Positions 11,428 through 19,781 of a stretch of DNA of 64,000 bases are shown piece after piece. The notes beneath the pieces are model-generated. The model searched no databases. It worked only from the letters and a program-made list of their open reading frames with translations, and was not told where the DNA came from. The translations under genes were made by a program, and so were the position numbers. Origin of the DNA: Limnohabitans sp. Lineage in GTDB: Bacteria > Pseudomonadota > Gammaproteobacteria > Burkholderiales > Burkholderiaceae_C. The DNA is taken from positions 1-64,000 of the forward strand of contig VERE01000004.1 in assembly GCA_018882835.1 (NCBI GenBank), written 5' to 3'. The stretch's first letter is position 1; each line of letters begins with the position of its first letter.

Positions 11428-12465
11428 TCATAAAACCGGATGGCTATGCCCGCTGGCGCCCGAAATTTGCCCGAGCGTTTGCAAGCGCTGCACGTCTTGG
11501 GCCAAGGTGCGCATGCCCTGGGCCGCACTGGTTTGTAGCGTGTTGTGCAACTGGGCGATTTTGTCTTCACGAATGAGGTGGCGCACCGCAGGGGTGGCCA
11601 CCATGACTTCAAAGGCAGCCATGCGCGCGTGGCCTTCACGGGTTTTGCAAAGGGTTTGCGACAGCACGCCCACCAGGCTTTGACTGAGCTGGTGGCGGAC
11701 CAGGTTTTTTTCTTCTCCGGGAAAGCCATCGACAAGCCGGCTGACGGTTTGTGCCGCGCCGCGTGTGTGCAGGGTGGCCAGCACCAGATGGCCGGTTTCG
11801 GCTGCGGTCAAAGCCCAGCGAATCGAAGTCAGGTCGCGCAGTTCGCCCACCAGCAAAATATCGGGGTCTTCGCGCAAGGCGCTGCGCAGGCCTTGTTCAA
11901 AAGAGGCGGTGTGGCGGTGAATTTCCCGCTGGTGAATCAGGCATTGTCCAGAGGTGTGCAGGTACTCGATGGGGTCTTCCAGGGTCACGATGTGCAGGCG
12001 CTTCTGGGCATTCAGTTGTTGCACCAGGCAAGCCAGCGTGGTGCTTTTGCCAGAGCCCGTCGGCCCCGTGACCAGCACCAGGCCCTGCGGCTGGCCAAGC
12101 CAGGCGGTGACGGCCTCTGGCAAGCCAAGACTTGCCAGTTCTGGCAACCTGGAAGGAATCAAGCGCAACACCATGGCATGCCCCTCGGCGTGCTGAAAGA
12201 GGTTGGCCCGAAAGCGACCCAGCCCAGGCAGATGGAAAGCCCCATCGCAGTCCAGTGGCAGGGAGGCCGTCTGAGTGGGTGCCTCGGCAGGCGCCAGCCA
12301 TTGCAACACTTGCTGCGCCATGCTTTGCGCTTCTTCTCGGGTGACCAACGCAGCGGCCAGGGGGACGATGTCACCCAGATGACGCAAGGTGGGGCGCCTT
12401 CCTGCCGAGAGGTGCAGGTCGCTCGCGCCCGCCAGAACCGCCTGTTTCAGCCAGTGAAGCAACAT
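11428..12465 (-). CDS. PilT/PilU-like type IV pilus retraction ATPase paralogue
   Basis: 345-residue hexameric AAA-type secretion ATPase of the PilT family. Walker A GPTGSGKST is at 134-142, the Asp box TLEDPIEY near 161-168, Walker B DILLVGELRD near 202-211, and the His box TGHLVLATLHT near 225. A PilT-like AVRHLIRED segment lies near the C-terminus. These enzymes power pilus retraction at the inner membrane. No pilin or other pil gene is in the window, and the usual pilT-pilU pair is not seen here, so its role relative to a canonical PilT elsewhere is open. It starts 34 bp from the divergent yggS gene. Confidence 0.9.
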   Translation of the reverse strand: MLLHWLKQAVLAGASDLHLSAGRRPTLRHLGDIVPLAAALVTREEAQSMAQQVLQWLAPAEAPTQTASLPLDCDGAFHLPGLGRFRANLFQHAEGHAMVLRLIPSRLPELASLGLPEAVTAWLGQPQGLVLVTGPTGSGKSTTLACLVQQLNAQKRLHIVTLEDPIEYLHTSGQCLIHQREIHRHTASFEQGLRSALREDPDILLVGELRDLTSIRWALTAAETGHLVLATLHTRGAAQTVSRLVDGFPGEEKNLVRHQLSQSLVGVLSQTLCKTREGHARMAAFEVMVATPAVRHLIREDKIAQLHNTLQTSAAQGMRTLAQDVQRLQTLGQISGASGHSHPVL

Positions 12466-12499
12466 GCCAGACCCGATCTCGGTTTAAAGTGGGGGGATT

Positions 12500-13198
12500 A
12501 TGGGAAGCTTGAAACAACCTTGGGACGCCGTGCGTGCACGCATCACGCAGGCTGCGCAGTCGTGCGCCCGCTCACCTGGCGACATCCGGTTGCTGGCGGT
12601 TTCGAAAACCTTTGGCATTGACGCCATTCGCGAGGTGGCGGGCTATGGGCAGCGCGACTTTGGTGAAAACTACATTCAGGAAGCCGTTGAAAAAATCCAG
12701 CTGCTGCGCACCGACCCCGTGACCCAGCACTGCGTGTGGCATTGCATCGGGCCCATTCAAAGCAACAAGACACGGTGGGTGGCCGAGCATTTTGACTGGG
12801 TGCACACCATCGACCGCCTGAAAATCGCGCAGCGCCTGAGCGAGCAGCGCCCTGCAGACTTGCCACCCCTGCAGGTTTGCTTGCAGGTCAACATCGATGG
12901 CGGCGCCACCAAATCGGGGGTGTCGCCAAAGGACACTTTGGCTTTGGCGCGCGCCGTCGCCCAACTGCCGCGGCTGGTGTTGCGCGGGCTGATGACCCTT
13001 CCCGATCCCAGTCCCGACTTCGCGTCCGAGCTGGCGGTGCATCAGCGGGCGGCCGCCTTGTTTGCCAATACGGCCTCGGCTTTGCAACTGCCAGCCTTTG
13101 ACACCTTGTCGATGGGCATGACCGGCGACCTCGAGGCCGCCATTCATGCGGGCAGCACCATGGTGCGCGTTGGCACCGCCATTTTTGGACAACGTTGA
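12500..13198 (+). CDS. Pyridoxal-phosphate homeostasis protein (YggS/PLPBP family)
   Basis: 232-residue single-domain TIM-barrel protein that binds PLP and buffers vitamin B6 and amino-acid metabolism; it has no known catalytic activity. PLP lysine region: LLAVSKTFGIDAIREV. Further motifs are FGENYIQEA, WHCIGPIQSNKTRW, LQVNIDGGATKSGV, and GMTGDLEAAIHAGSTMVRVGTAIFG at the phosphate site. GGGGGA precedes the ATG. It is divergent from the pilT-like gene, a pairing also seen in many proteobacteria where yggS sits next to pilT. Confidence 0.95.
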   Translation: MGSLKQPWDAVRARITQAAQSCARSPGDIRLLAVSKTFGIDAIREVAGYGQRDFGENYIQEAVEKIQLLRTDPVTQHCVWHCIGPIQSNKTRWVAEHFDWVHTIDRLKIAQRLSEQRPADLPPLQVCLQVNIDGGATKSGVSPKDTLALARAVAQLPRLVLRGLMTLPDPSPDFASELAVHQRAAALFANTASALQLPAFDTLSMGMTGDLEAAIHAGSTMVRVGTAIFGQR

Positions 13199-13213
13199 AC
13201 TTCTAGGATTCAG

Positions 13214-15043
13214 ATGACGCCCTTGATTGCCCCCATGCAAGCCTTGATCGTTGAATGCTGCGCTTCACCCGGTGCGCAGGTGCGTGCCGGCGACGTGCTG
13301 CTGATTTTGGAAGCCATGAAAATGGAACATGAAATTCGCGCGCCTCATGACGGCCAAATTCACGAATGGTTTGTCGGCGCAGGCGATACGGTCGAAGAGG
13401 GTGCGGTCTTGCTCCAATTGCAAGCGGTTACGCTGTCAGCGCCCACACCCGCCCCAAGCTCGCCCGTCCCCGTGCCGCAGGCCGTGTCACCCACAGGCAT
13501 CCGGCCCGACTTGCAACGCGTGATCGATCGCCATGCGCTCACCCTGGACGCGGCGCGCCCTGAAGCGGTGGCCAAACGCCATGCACTGGGCCAGCGCACC
13601 GCCCGCGAAAACCTGGCGGACCTGGTGGACGATGGAAGCTGGGTGGAGTATGGCGCCCTGGCCATCGCCGCCCAAACCCGCCGCCGCAGCCTGGAAGACT
13701 TGCAAGCCAATACGCCCGCCGATGGCATGGTGACGGGCTTGGGCAGCATCAATGGCCAGTGGTTTGGGCCGGAGGCCTCACGCTGTGCGGTGCTGGCGTA
13801 TGACGCCACCGTGCTGGCCGGCACGCAAGGCATGCGCAACCACCAGAAGACCGATCGCTTGCTGCAGATCGCGCATGCGCAATCTTTGCCCGTGGTGCTG
13901 TGGGCCGAGGGCGGCGGGGGCCGCCCAGGCGATGTGGATGTGCACATCGTGGCCGGCTTGCAACTCACCACCTTTGCCTCCTATGCGCGCTTGTCGGGCC
14001 GGGTACCGGTGGTGGGCATCACCTCGGGGCGCTGCTTTGCCGGCAACGCCGCGCTGCTCGGTTGCAGCGACGTGATCATTGCCACGCGGGGCAGCAACAT
14101 CGGCATGGGCGGTCCGGCCATGGTGGAAGGCGGTGGCCTGGGCCAGTTCAAGCCAGAAGACATTGGCCCCAGCGCCTTACAGCATGCCAATGGCGTGATT
14201 GACCTGTTGGTCGACGATGAAGCCCAGGCAGTTGCCACGGCGCGTCACTACCTGTCGTTTTTCCAGGGGCGTGTGCCGCAATGGACGGCACCCGATACCC
14301 TGGCCCTGCGGACGGTGGTGCCAGAGAACCGTATGCGGGTCTACGACACCCAGGCAGTGTGGCCGGCATTGTTCGATGAAGGCTCGGTGCTGCCCTTGCG
14401 CACAGGCTTTGGCATCGGCATGCACACGGCGCTGGCCCGCATCGAGGGGCGGCCGGTGGGCGTGATCGCCAACAATCCCTTGCACCTCTCGGGTGCCATC
14501 GATGCCGAGGCGGCAGACAAGGGCGCGCGTTTCTTGCAGTTGTGCGATGCGCATGGTTTGCCGGTGGTGTCCTTGATCGACACGCCGGGCTTCATGGTGG
14601 GGCCCGACATTGAAGCCCAGGCTCAGGTGCGCCATGTCAGCCGCTTGTTTGTGGCGGCGGCGCAGCGGCGCGTGCCCATCTTCAGCGTGGTGCTGCGCAA
14701 AGGCTATGGCTTGGGCGCCATGGCCATGGCCGGCGGCGGCTTCCACGAGCCGGCCTTCACGGTGGCCTGGCCTACCGGTGAATTTGGCGGCATGGGTCTG
14801 GAGGGCGCTGTCAAGCTGGGGTATCGCAAAGAGCTGGCCGCGCTGGAGGGCGCCGAGCGCGAGGCGCTTTACCAAAAGCTGGTGGCGCAGCAGTATGACA
14901 ACGGCAGCGCCATGAACATGGCGTCTACCCTGGAAATTGACGCAGTGATCGACCCGGCACAAACCCGGCACTGGCTGGCCCAAGGCTTGGCCAGCGCTAA
15001 GCTGCCCGCACGCGGCACGGGCCGCTTCATCGACACCTGGTAA
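13214..15043 (+). CDS. Biotinyl-domain / acyl-CoA carboxyltransferase fusion protein
   Basis: 609-residue two-part protein. Residues 1-75 are a biotinyl carrier domain with EAMKM (K36 the predicted biotin site). Then comes a Pro/Ala-rich linker (about 76-95), and from about 96 to the end a full carboxyltransferase resembling the beta subunit of propionyl- or methylcrotonyl-CoA carboxylase (RTARENLADLVDDGSWVEYG, GGGGRPGDVDVH, DTPGFMVGPDIE, GFHEPAFTVAWPTGEFGGMG). The usual order puts the carrier on the biotin-carboxylase chain. No biotin carboxylase gene is next to it; yggS lies 15 bp upstream. The substrate acyl-CoA is unknown. Confidence 0.9.
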   Translation: MTPLIAPMQALIVECCASPGAQVRAGDVLLILEAMKMEHEIRAPHDGQIHEWFVGAGDTVEEGAVLLQLQAVTLSAPTPAPSSPVPVPQAVSPTGIRPDLQRVIDRHALTLDAARPEAVAKRHALGQRTARENLADLVDDGSWVEYGALAIAAQTRRRSLEDLQANTPADGMVTGLGSINGQWFGPEASRCAVLAYDATVLAGTQGMRNHQKTDRLLQIAHAQSLPVVLWAEGGGGRPGDVDVHIVAGLQLTTFASYARLSGRVPVVGITSGRCFAGNAALLGCSDVIIATRGSNIGMGGPAMVEGGGLGQFKPEDIGPSALQHANGVIDLLVDDEAQAVATARHYLSFFQGRVPQWTAPDTLALRTVVPENRMRVYDTQAVWPALFDEGSVLPLRTGFGIGMHTALARIEGRPVGVIANNPLHLSGAIDAEAADKGARFLQLCDAHGLPVVSLIDTPGFMVGPDIEAQAQVRHVSRLFVAAAQRRVPIFSVVLRKGYGLGAMAMAGGGFHEPAFTVAWPTGEFGGMGLEGAVKLGYRKELAALEGAEREALYQKLVAQQYDNGSAMNMASTLEIDAVIDPAQTRHWLAQGLASAKLPARGTGRFIDTW

Positions 15044-15049
15044 GCCGCG

Positions 15050-16552
15050 TCAGAAGCGCTCGAGCTCGGGGTGGGGCATTTGCCCGCCGCGCACCACCAT
15101 CTTGCCGTATTCGGCGCAGCGTTGCAGGGTGGGGATCACCTTGCCGGGGTTGAGCAGGCCCGGCGGATCGAAGGCGCGCTTGATGGCAAACATTTGCTTG
15201 CACTCTTGAGGCGTGAACTGCACGCACATGCTGTTGAGCTTTTCCACGCCCACGCCGTGCTCGCCAGTGACCGTGCCGCCCATGGCCACGCTGGTTTCCA
15301 GAATGTCGGCGCCAAAGGCCTCGGCACGGTGCAGCTGGTCGGGGTCGTTGGCATCGAACAGGATCAGGGGATGCAGGTTGCCGTCACCCGCATGGAACAC
15401 GTTGGCGCAACGCAGCTGGTGCTTCTTTTCCATTTCGGCAATGGCTTCCAGAATGTCGGCCAGGCGCTTGCGCGGAATGGTGGAGTCCATGCACATGTAG
15501 TCGGGGCTGATGCGGCCCGAGGCCGGAAAGGCGTTCTTGCGCCCGCTCCAAAACCGCAGCCGTTCAGCTTCATCGCGGCTGACGGCCAGGGCGGTGGCGC
15601 CGCACTGGCGCAACACGGCGCTCATGCGCTCGATTTCTTCGGCCACTTCTTCGGGGGTGCCATCGCTTTCGCACAAGAGAATCGCCTCGGCGCTCAGGTC
15701 GTAGCCGGCCTTGACGAAGTCTTCCACGGCGGCAGTCATGGGCTTGTCCATCATTTCCAGGCCAGCCGGAATGATGCCCGCGGCAATCACGGCGGCCACA
15801 GCATCGCCCGCCCGCCGGATGTTGTCAAAGCTGGCCATGATGCAGCGTGCCAGTTGCGGCTTGGGCACCAACTTCACCGTGACCTCGGTGGTCACCGCCA
15901 GCATGCCCTCGGAGCCGATCACCAGGGGCAACAGGTCGAACCCGGGGCCGTCCAGCGCGTCGCCGCCAAATTCGATGGGTTCGCCATCGATGGTGAATCC
16001 CTTGACCTTGAGCACGTTGTGCAAGGTCAGCCCATATTTCAGGCAATGCACGCCGCCCGAATTCTCGGCCACGTTGCCGCCGATCGTGCAGGCGATCTGG
16101 CTGGACGGGTCGGGTGCGTAATACAGGCCCAGTGGCGCGGCCGCCTCGCTGATGGCCAGATTGCGCACGCCGCACTGAACCACCGCAGTGCAACTCGCGG
16201 CGTCGATCGACAGGATCTGGTTGAACTTGGCCAAAGACAAGGTCACCCCTTCGGCATGCGGCATCGCGCCCCCCGACAGCCCGGTGCCAGCACCGCGTGC
16301 CACCACGGGCACGGCCAAGGCATGGCATGCTTTCAATGCGGCTTGCACTTGTTGCGTGTTTTCCGGCAGGGCCACGCACAGCGGACGCTGGCGGTAGGCG
16401 GTCAGGCCATCGCATTCGTAGGGGGTGGTGTCTTCCGATGTGTACAGCACCGCATGGGCCGGCAACACGGCCTTGAGGGCGGCCACCACTTGCGATTGGC
16501 GTTGGGCACGTTGCAATGCATCGCGCTTGTCCGGGGTCATTGGAGCGTTCAT
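15050..16552 (-). CDS. FAD-linked oxidase, GlcD / D-lactate dehydrogenase type
   Basis: 500-residue flavoprotein of the FAD_binding_4 plus FAD-oxidase C family (vanillyl-alcohol-oxidase fold). The FAD-binding region has PVVARGAGTGLSGGAMP and PDPSSQIACTIGGNVAENSGG. The C-terminal part has NVFHAGDGNLHPLILFD and GTVTGEHGVGVEK. It fits glycolate oxidase subunit GlcD, but D-lactate or D-2-hydroxyglutarate dehydrogenases share these motifs. The GlcE and iron-sulfur GlcF partners are absent here. A LysR regulator lies 67 bp upstream on the same strand, perhaps co-transcribed. Confidence 0.88.
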   Translation of the reverse strand: MNAPMTPDKRDALQRAQRQSQVVAALKAVLPAHAVLYTSEDTTPYECDGLTAYRQRPLCVALPENTQQVQAALKACHALAVPVVARGAGTGLSGGAMPHAEGVTLSLAKFNQILSIDAASCTAVVQCGVRNLAISEAAAPLGLYYAPDPSSQIACTIGGNVAENSGGVHCLKYGLTLHNVLKVKGFTIDGEPIEFGGDALDGPGFDLLPLVIGSEGMLAVTTEVTVKLVPKPQLARCIMASFDNIRRAGDAVAAVIAAGIIPAGLEMMDKPMTAAVEDFVKAGYDLSAEAILLCESDGTPEEVAEEIERMSAVLRQCGATALAVSRDEAERLRFWSGRKNAFPASGRISPDYMCMDSTIPRKRLADILEAIAEMEKKHQLRCANVFHAGDGNLHPLILFDANDPDQLHRAEAFGADILETSVAMGGTVTGEHGVGVEKLNSMCVQFTPQECKQMFAIKRAFDPPGLLNPGKVIPTLQRCAEYGKMVVRGGQMPHPELERF

Positions 16553-16619
16553 GTGGGTGACTTTAAGTGAAATTGCCGCCGCTGAGTTGAAAGAAGTTAC
16601 AGGCTTTGTTGAAGCCTGC

Positions 16620-17492
16620 TCAGCTGACGGCCTTTTGCAGCCATTCTGAAAAGGCCGCGCATTCCCAACGGTCCATCACGCCGGTGCGCCAGCACAGGTA
16701 GTGCGCATGCGGGCTGGGCACTTGCTCGGGGGTCAGTCGGATCAGGGTGCCGTTTTCCAGCCAGGGAGCGCCCAGCTTCAATCGGATCAAACCAATGCCC
16801 AGTCCTTGGGCTGCGGCATCGCACAGCAGGCCAATGTCATTGAAGCTGGAGCCTTCGCTGGGTTCGGGCCAATCCAGGTGGTGAGCGGCAAACCAGGTGC
16901 GCCAAGGCTCCAGCGGGCTGCGCAGCAGGGTGGCATCGGTCAGGTCTTCTGGCGTATCAAAGGGCCCGTGCTCGCGCAGGTAAGCCGGCGCGGCCAGCAA
17001 GGTGACGTCGTCTTTCATCAGACACAGGCTTTCCACATCGGCGTACCGTCCCGTACCAAAGCGGATGGTCAGGTCGGCGTCCTCGGCCACCACGTCCAGC
17101 AAAGGAATGCTGACTTGCAGTGTGAGGTCAATTTCCGGGTAAGCATCAGCAAACTGGCGCAGCCTGGGCATCAGGATGGAGCGCGCAAAAGTGGGGGTGA
17201 CCGCCAGGCGCAGCTTGCGCTTGCCCACCCCATTCGGGCTTTGTCCGGGAAAACGCTCCAGGCTGGCCAGGCCTTCGCGCACATGGGCCAGGTACTCGCT
17301 GCCTTCGGTGGTGAGTGAAAAATCGGCGCGCCCAAACAGCTTGGTGCCAATGATCTGCTCCAACTGCCGCACCCGGTGGCTGACCGCGCTGGGGGTGACG
17401 CACAGCTCCTCGGCTGCCTGGGTGACCGAGCGCAGGCGTGCCAGCGCTTCAAAGGTCAGCAGGCATTGAATGGGGGGAATGCGCGACGTCAT
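16620..17492 (-). CDS. LysR-family transcriptional regulator (GcvA-like)
   Basis: 290-residue LysR protein. The N-terminal winged HTH is in residues ~7-65 (LTFEALARLRSVTQAAEELC, VTPSAVSHRVRQLE). The effector domain begins around residue 90 with KLRLAVTPTFARSILMPRLR. The long RIPPIQ lead-in and sequence style match the GcvA subgroup. ATG 17492 was chosen; an upstream in-frame start adds 29 low-quality residues. It is co-directional with the GlcD-like oxidase downstream, which is a likely but unproven target. Confidence 0.9.
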   Translation of the reverse strand: MTSRIPPIQCLLTFEALARLRSVTQAAEELCVTPSAVSHRVRQLEQIIGTKLFGRADFSLTTEGSEYLAHVREGLASLERFPGQSPNGVGKRKLRLAVTPTFARSILMPRLRQFADAYPEIDLTLQVSIPLLDVVAEDADLTIRFGTGRYADVESLCLMKDDVTLLAAPAYLREHGPFDTPEDLTDATLLRSPLEPWRTWFAAHHLDWPEPSEGSSFNDIGLLCDAAAQGLGIGLIRLKLGAPWLENGTLIRLTPEQVPSPHAHYLCWRTGVMDRWECAAFSEWLQKAVS

Positions 17493-17521
17493 GGCAGCAG
17501 GTGGCAAGGTCGCGCGCGGGC

Positions 17522-18364
17522 TTATTTGAAGATCACGGTCTTGTGACCGTCCAGCAGCACGCGGTGCTCGCTGTGCCATTTGACGGCACGCGCCAGCACC
17601 TGGCTTTCGGTATCGCGTCCCAGGGCGGTCAAGTCTTCCACAGTTTTGCTGTGGTCGACCCGGGCCACGTCCTGCTCAATGATCGGACCCTCGTCCAGGT
17701 CGGCGGTGACGTAGTGTGCGGTTGCGCCGATCAACTTCACTCCGCGGTCGTGCGCCTGGTAATAGGGCTTGGCGCCCTTGAAGCTTGGCAAGAAGCTGTG
17801 GTGGATGTTGATGGCCCGACCTTGCAACTGGCGGCACATCTCGTCCGACAAAATTTGCATGTAGCGCGCCAGCACCACCAACTCGGCATCTTCGCCGTTG
17901 ATGATTTCCAGTTGCCGCGCTTCCGCTTGGGCCTTGGTGGCGGCGCTTACGGGAATGTGGTGAAACGGCACGTTGTAACTGGCCGCCAATTGGTAGAACT
18001 CGCGGTGGTTGCTGATGATGGCGCGAATGTCTACCGGCAACAGGCCGCTTTTCCAGCGGAACAGCAGGTCATTGAGGCAGTGGCCCTCTTTGCTGACCAG
18101 CAGGACGGTGCGCATCGGCTGGGAGGCGTCGTGCAGGGTCCATTGCATGCCGAAATTTTGGGCAAAAGACGACAGCGCCGTGCGCAGGGGTGTCGCCTCC
18201 AGGTCACAGGCAAACTGCACGCGCATGAAAAATAGGCCTGTGTCACGGTCGTTGTACTGGGCGGCCTCCTCGATGTTGCCACCGCGCTCGAGCAGGAAGC
18301 CCGAAACGGCGTGAACGATCCCCGTTCGGTCAGGGCAGGACAGGTTCAAAATGTAGACAGTCAT
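17522..18364 (-). CDS. purU: Formyltetrahydrofolate deformylase
   Basis: 280-residue enzyme that hydrolyses 10-formyl-THF to formate and THF, balancing one-carbon pools and supplying formate for PurT. The N-terminal ACT regulatory domain (residues ~3-75, YILNLSCPDRTGIVHAVSGF) is followed by a formyltransferase-fold catalytic domain with INIHHSFLPSFKGAKPY and ADLDEGPIIEQD. ATG 18364 gives the family-standard N-terminus; the longer open frame upstream runs antisense to the aminotransferase gene. It is divergent from that gene with 72 bp between starts. Confidence 0.95.
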   Translation of the reverse strand: MTVYILNLSCPDRTGIVHAVSGFLLERGGNIEEAAQYNDRDTGLFFMRVQFACDLEATPLRTALSSFAQNFGMQWTLHDASQPMRTVLLVSKEGHCLNDLLFRWKSGLLPVDIRAIISNHREFYQLAASYNVPFHHIPVSAATKAQAEARQLEIINGEDAELVVLARYMQILSDEMCRQLQGRAINIHHSFLPSFKGAKPYYQAHDRGVKLIGATAHYVTADLDEGPIIEQDVARVDHSKTVEDLTALGRDTESQVLARAVKWHSEHRVLLDGHKTVIFK

Positions 18365-18436
18365 TCCCGGATTGTAGATTTCGGTGACACAATCGTTTTT
18401 CACGGCCGCCAAGGCCCTTAATTCATGGAGTTGCGC

Positions 18437-19771
18437 ATGGCTTACCAAGACTTCAACATGGACAACCAATGGTTGCCCTTCACGCCCAACCGGCATTTCC
18501 GCAAGGAGCCCCGCGTGTTCGTGGCCGCCAGCGGCATGAACTTCACCACCCATGACGGCCGCCAGGTGGTCGACGGCATTTCCAGCCTGTGGTGTGTCGG
18601 TGCCGGGCACAACCGGCGCGAGATCAACGAAGCCATCAAGCAGCAGCTCGACACCCTGGACTACGCCACCGCGTTCCAGGCCAGCAATGACAAAGCCTTT
18701 CTGGCGGCCGAGATGATTGCCGAGTTGGCCCCGGGCGATTTGAACAAGGTGCTGTTTTGCAACTCCGGTTCGGAAGCGGCCGACACCTCGCTCAAGCTGG
18801 CACTGGCTTACCACCGCGCTCGCGGTGAGGGCCACCGCAATGTGTTCATTGGCCGCGAGCGCGGCTACCACGGCGTCGGCTTTGGCGGCATGAGCGTGGG
18901 GGGGATTCCGGGTAATCGCAAAGTGTTCGGCACCGCCATGCTGCCGCGCGTGGACCACCTGCGCTTTATTCACGACCCGTCCAGGAATGCCTACATCCAT
19001 GGCGTCGAGCCCGAGCTCGAAGAAGACTTGCTGGCCGAGCTGGAGACGCGCATTCTGCCGCTGCACGATCCCAGCAACGTGGCGGCCATCATCGTCGAGC
19101 CAGTGGCGGGCAGTGCGGGCTGGTACCTGCCCCCCAAGGGCTACCTGAAGCGCTTGCGCGAAATTTGCGACAAGCACGGCATTCTGTTGATTTTTGACGA
19201 GGTCATCACCGGCTTTGGCCGCATGGGCACCCCCTTCGCCGCCGACTTTTATGGTGTGGTCCCCGACATGCTGAACTTTGCCAAATGCGTCACCAACGGG
19301 GTGATTCCCTTGGGCGGGGTGGTCTGCCGCGACTTCATCTACGACGCGATGATGAACACCAACGCGCCCGAGCATGGCATCGAGTTTTTCCATGGCTACA
19401 CCTATTCGGGCCACCCGGTATCCTGCGCCGCCGCCATTGCCACGATGACCCTCTTGAAAGAGGAAAAACTGTTTGAACGCGCCGCCAAGATGGGCCCGGT
19501 GCTGGGCGACGCCATGCACAGCGCCATGAAAGGCTTGCCCAATGTGATCGGCATTCGAAGCCTGGGCCTGGCCGCTGTGGTGGAGCTGGCTCCCTTGGCA
19601 GGGTCTCCTGGCAAGCGTGCTTACGACATCTTCCTGGACTGCTATCAAAAAGGCAGTCTGGTGCGCCCTGCCGGCGACAACCTGGTGCTGGCACCCCCTT
19701 ACATCGTCGAAAACAGCCACATCGATCAGTTGGTCAGCACGCTGGCTGCATCGATCAAGCAACACGCCTGA
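18437..19771 (+). CDS. Class III omega-aminotransferase (beta-alanine:pyruvate type)
   Basis: PLP-dependent class III transaminase, 444 residues. The cofactor motif LLIFDEVITGFGRMG is present (D254 to the pyridine N), and the Schiff-base lysine is K283 in NFAKCVTNG. GSEAADTSLKLALAYH and ERGYHGVGFGGMSVGG are typical of omega-amino acid:pyruvate aminotransferases, so beta-alanine or another omega-amine with pyruvate is the likely reaction. The ATG at 18437 has GGAG six bases upstream; an ATG 12 bases earlier lacks one. A Bug binding-protein gene follows 10 bp later. Confidence 0.9.
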   Translation: MAYQDFNMDNQWLPFTPNRHFRKEPRVFVAASGMNFTTHDGRQVVDGISSLWCVGAGHNRREINEAIKQQLDTLDYATAFQASNDKAFLAAEMIAELAPGDLNKVLFCNSGSEAADTSLKLALAYHRARGEGHRNVFIGRERGYHGVGFGGMSVGGIPGNRKVFGTAMLPRVDHLRFIHDPSRNAYIHGVEPELEEDLLAELETRILPLHDPSNVAAIIVEPVAGSAGWYLPPKGYLKRLREICDKHGILLIFDEVITGFGRMGTPFAADFYGVVPDMLNFAKCVTNGVIPLGGVVCRDFIYDAMMNTNAPEHGIEFFHGYTYSGHPVSCAAAIATMTLLKEEKLFERAAKMGPVLGDAMHSAMKGLPNVIGIRSLGLAAVVELAPLAGSPGKRAYDIFLDCYQKGSLVRPAGDNLVLAPPYIVENSHIDQLVSTLAASIKQHA

Positions 19772-19781
19772 CGGACCTGCC

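Noticed and set aside
15071-16570. A 499-residue plus-strand open frame opposite the GlcD-like gene
   Set aside because: The minus-strand protein has all flavoprotein motifs; the plus frame is a compositional shadow.
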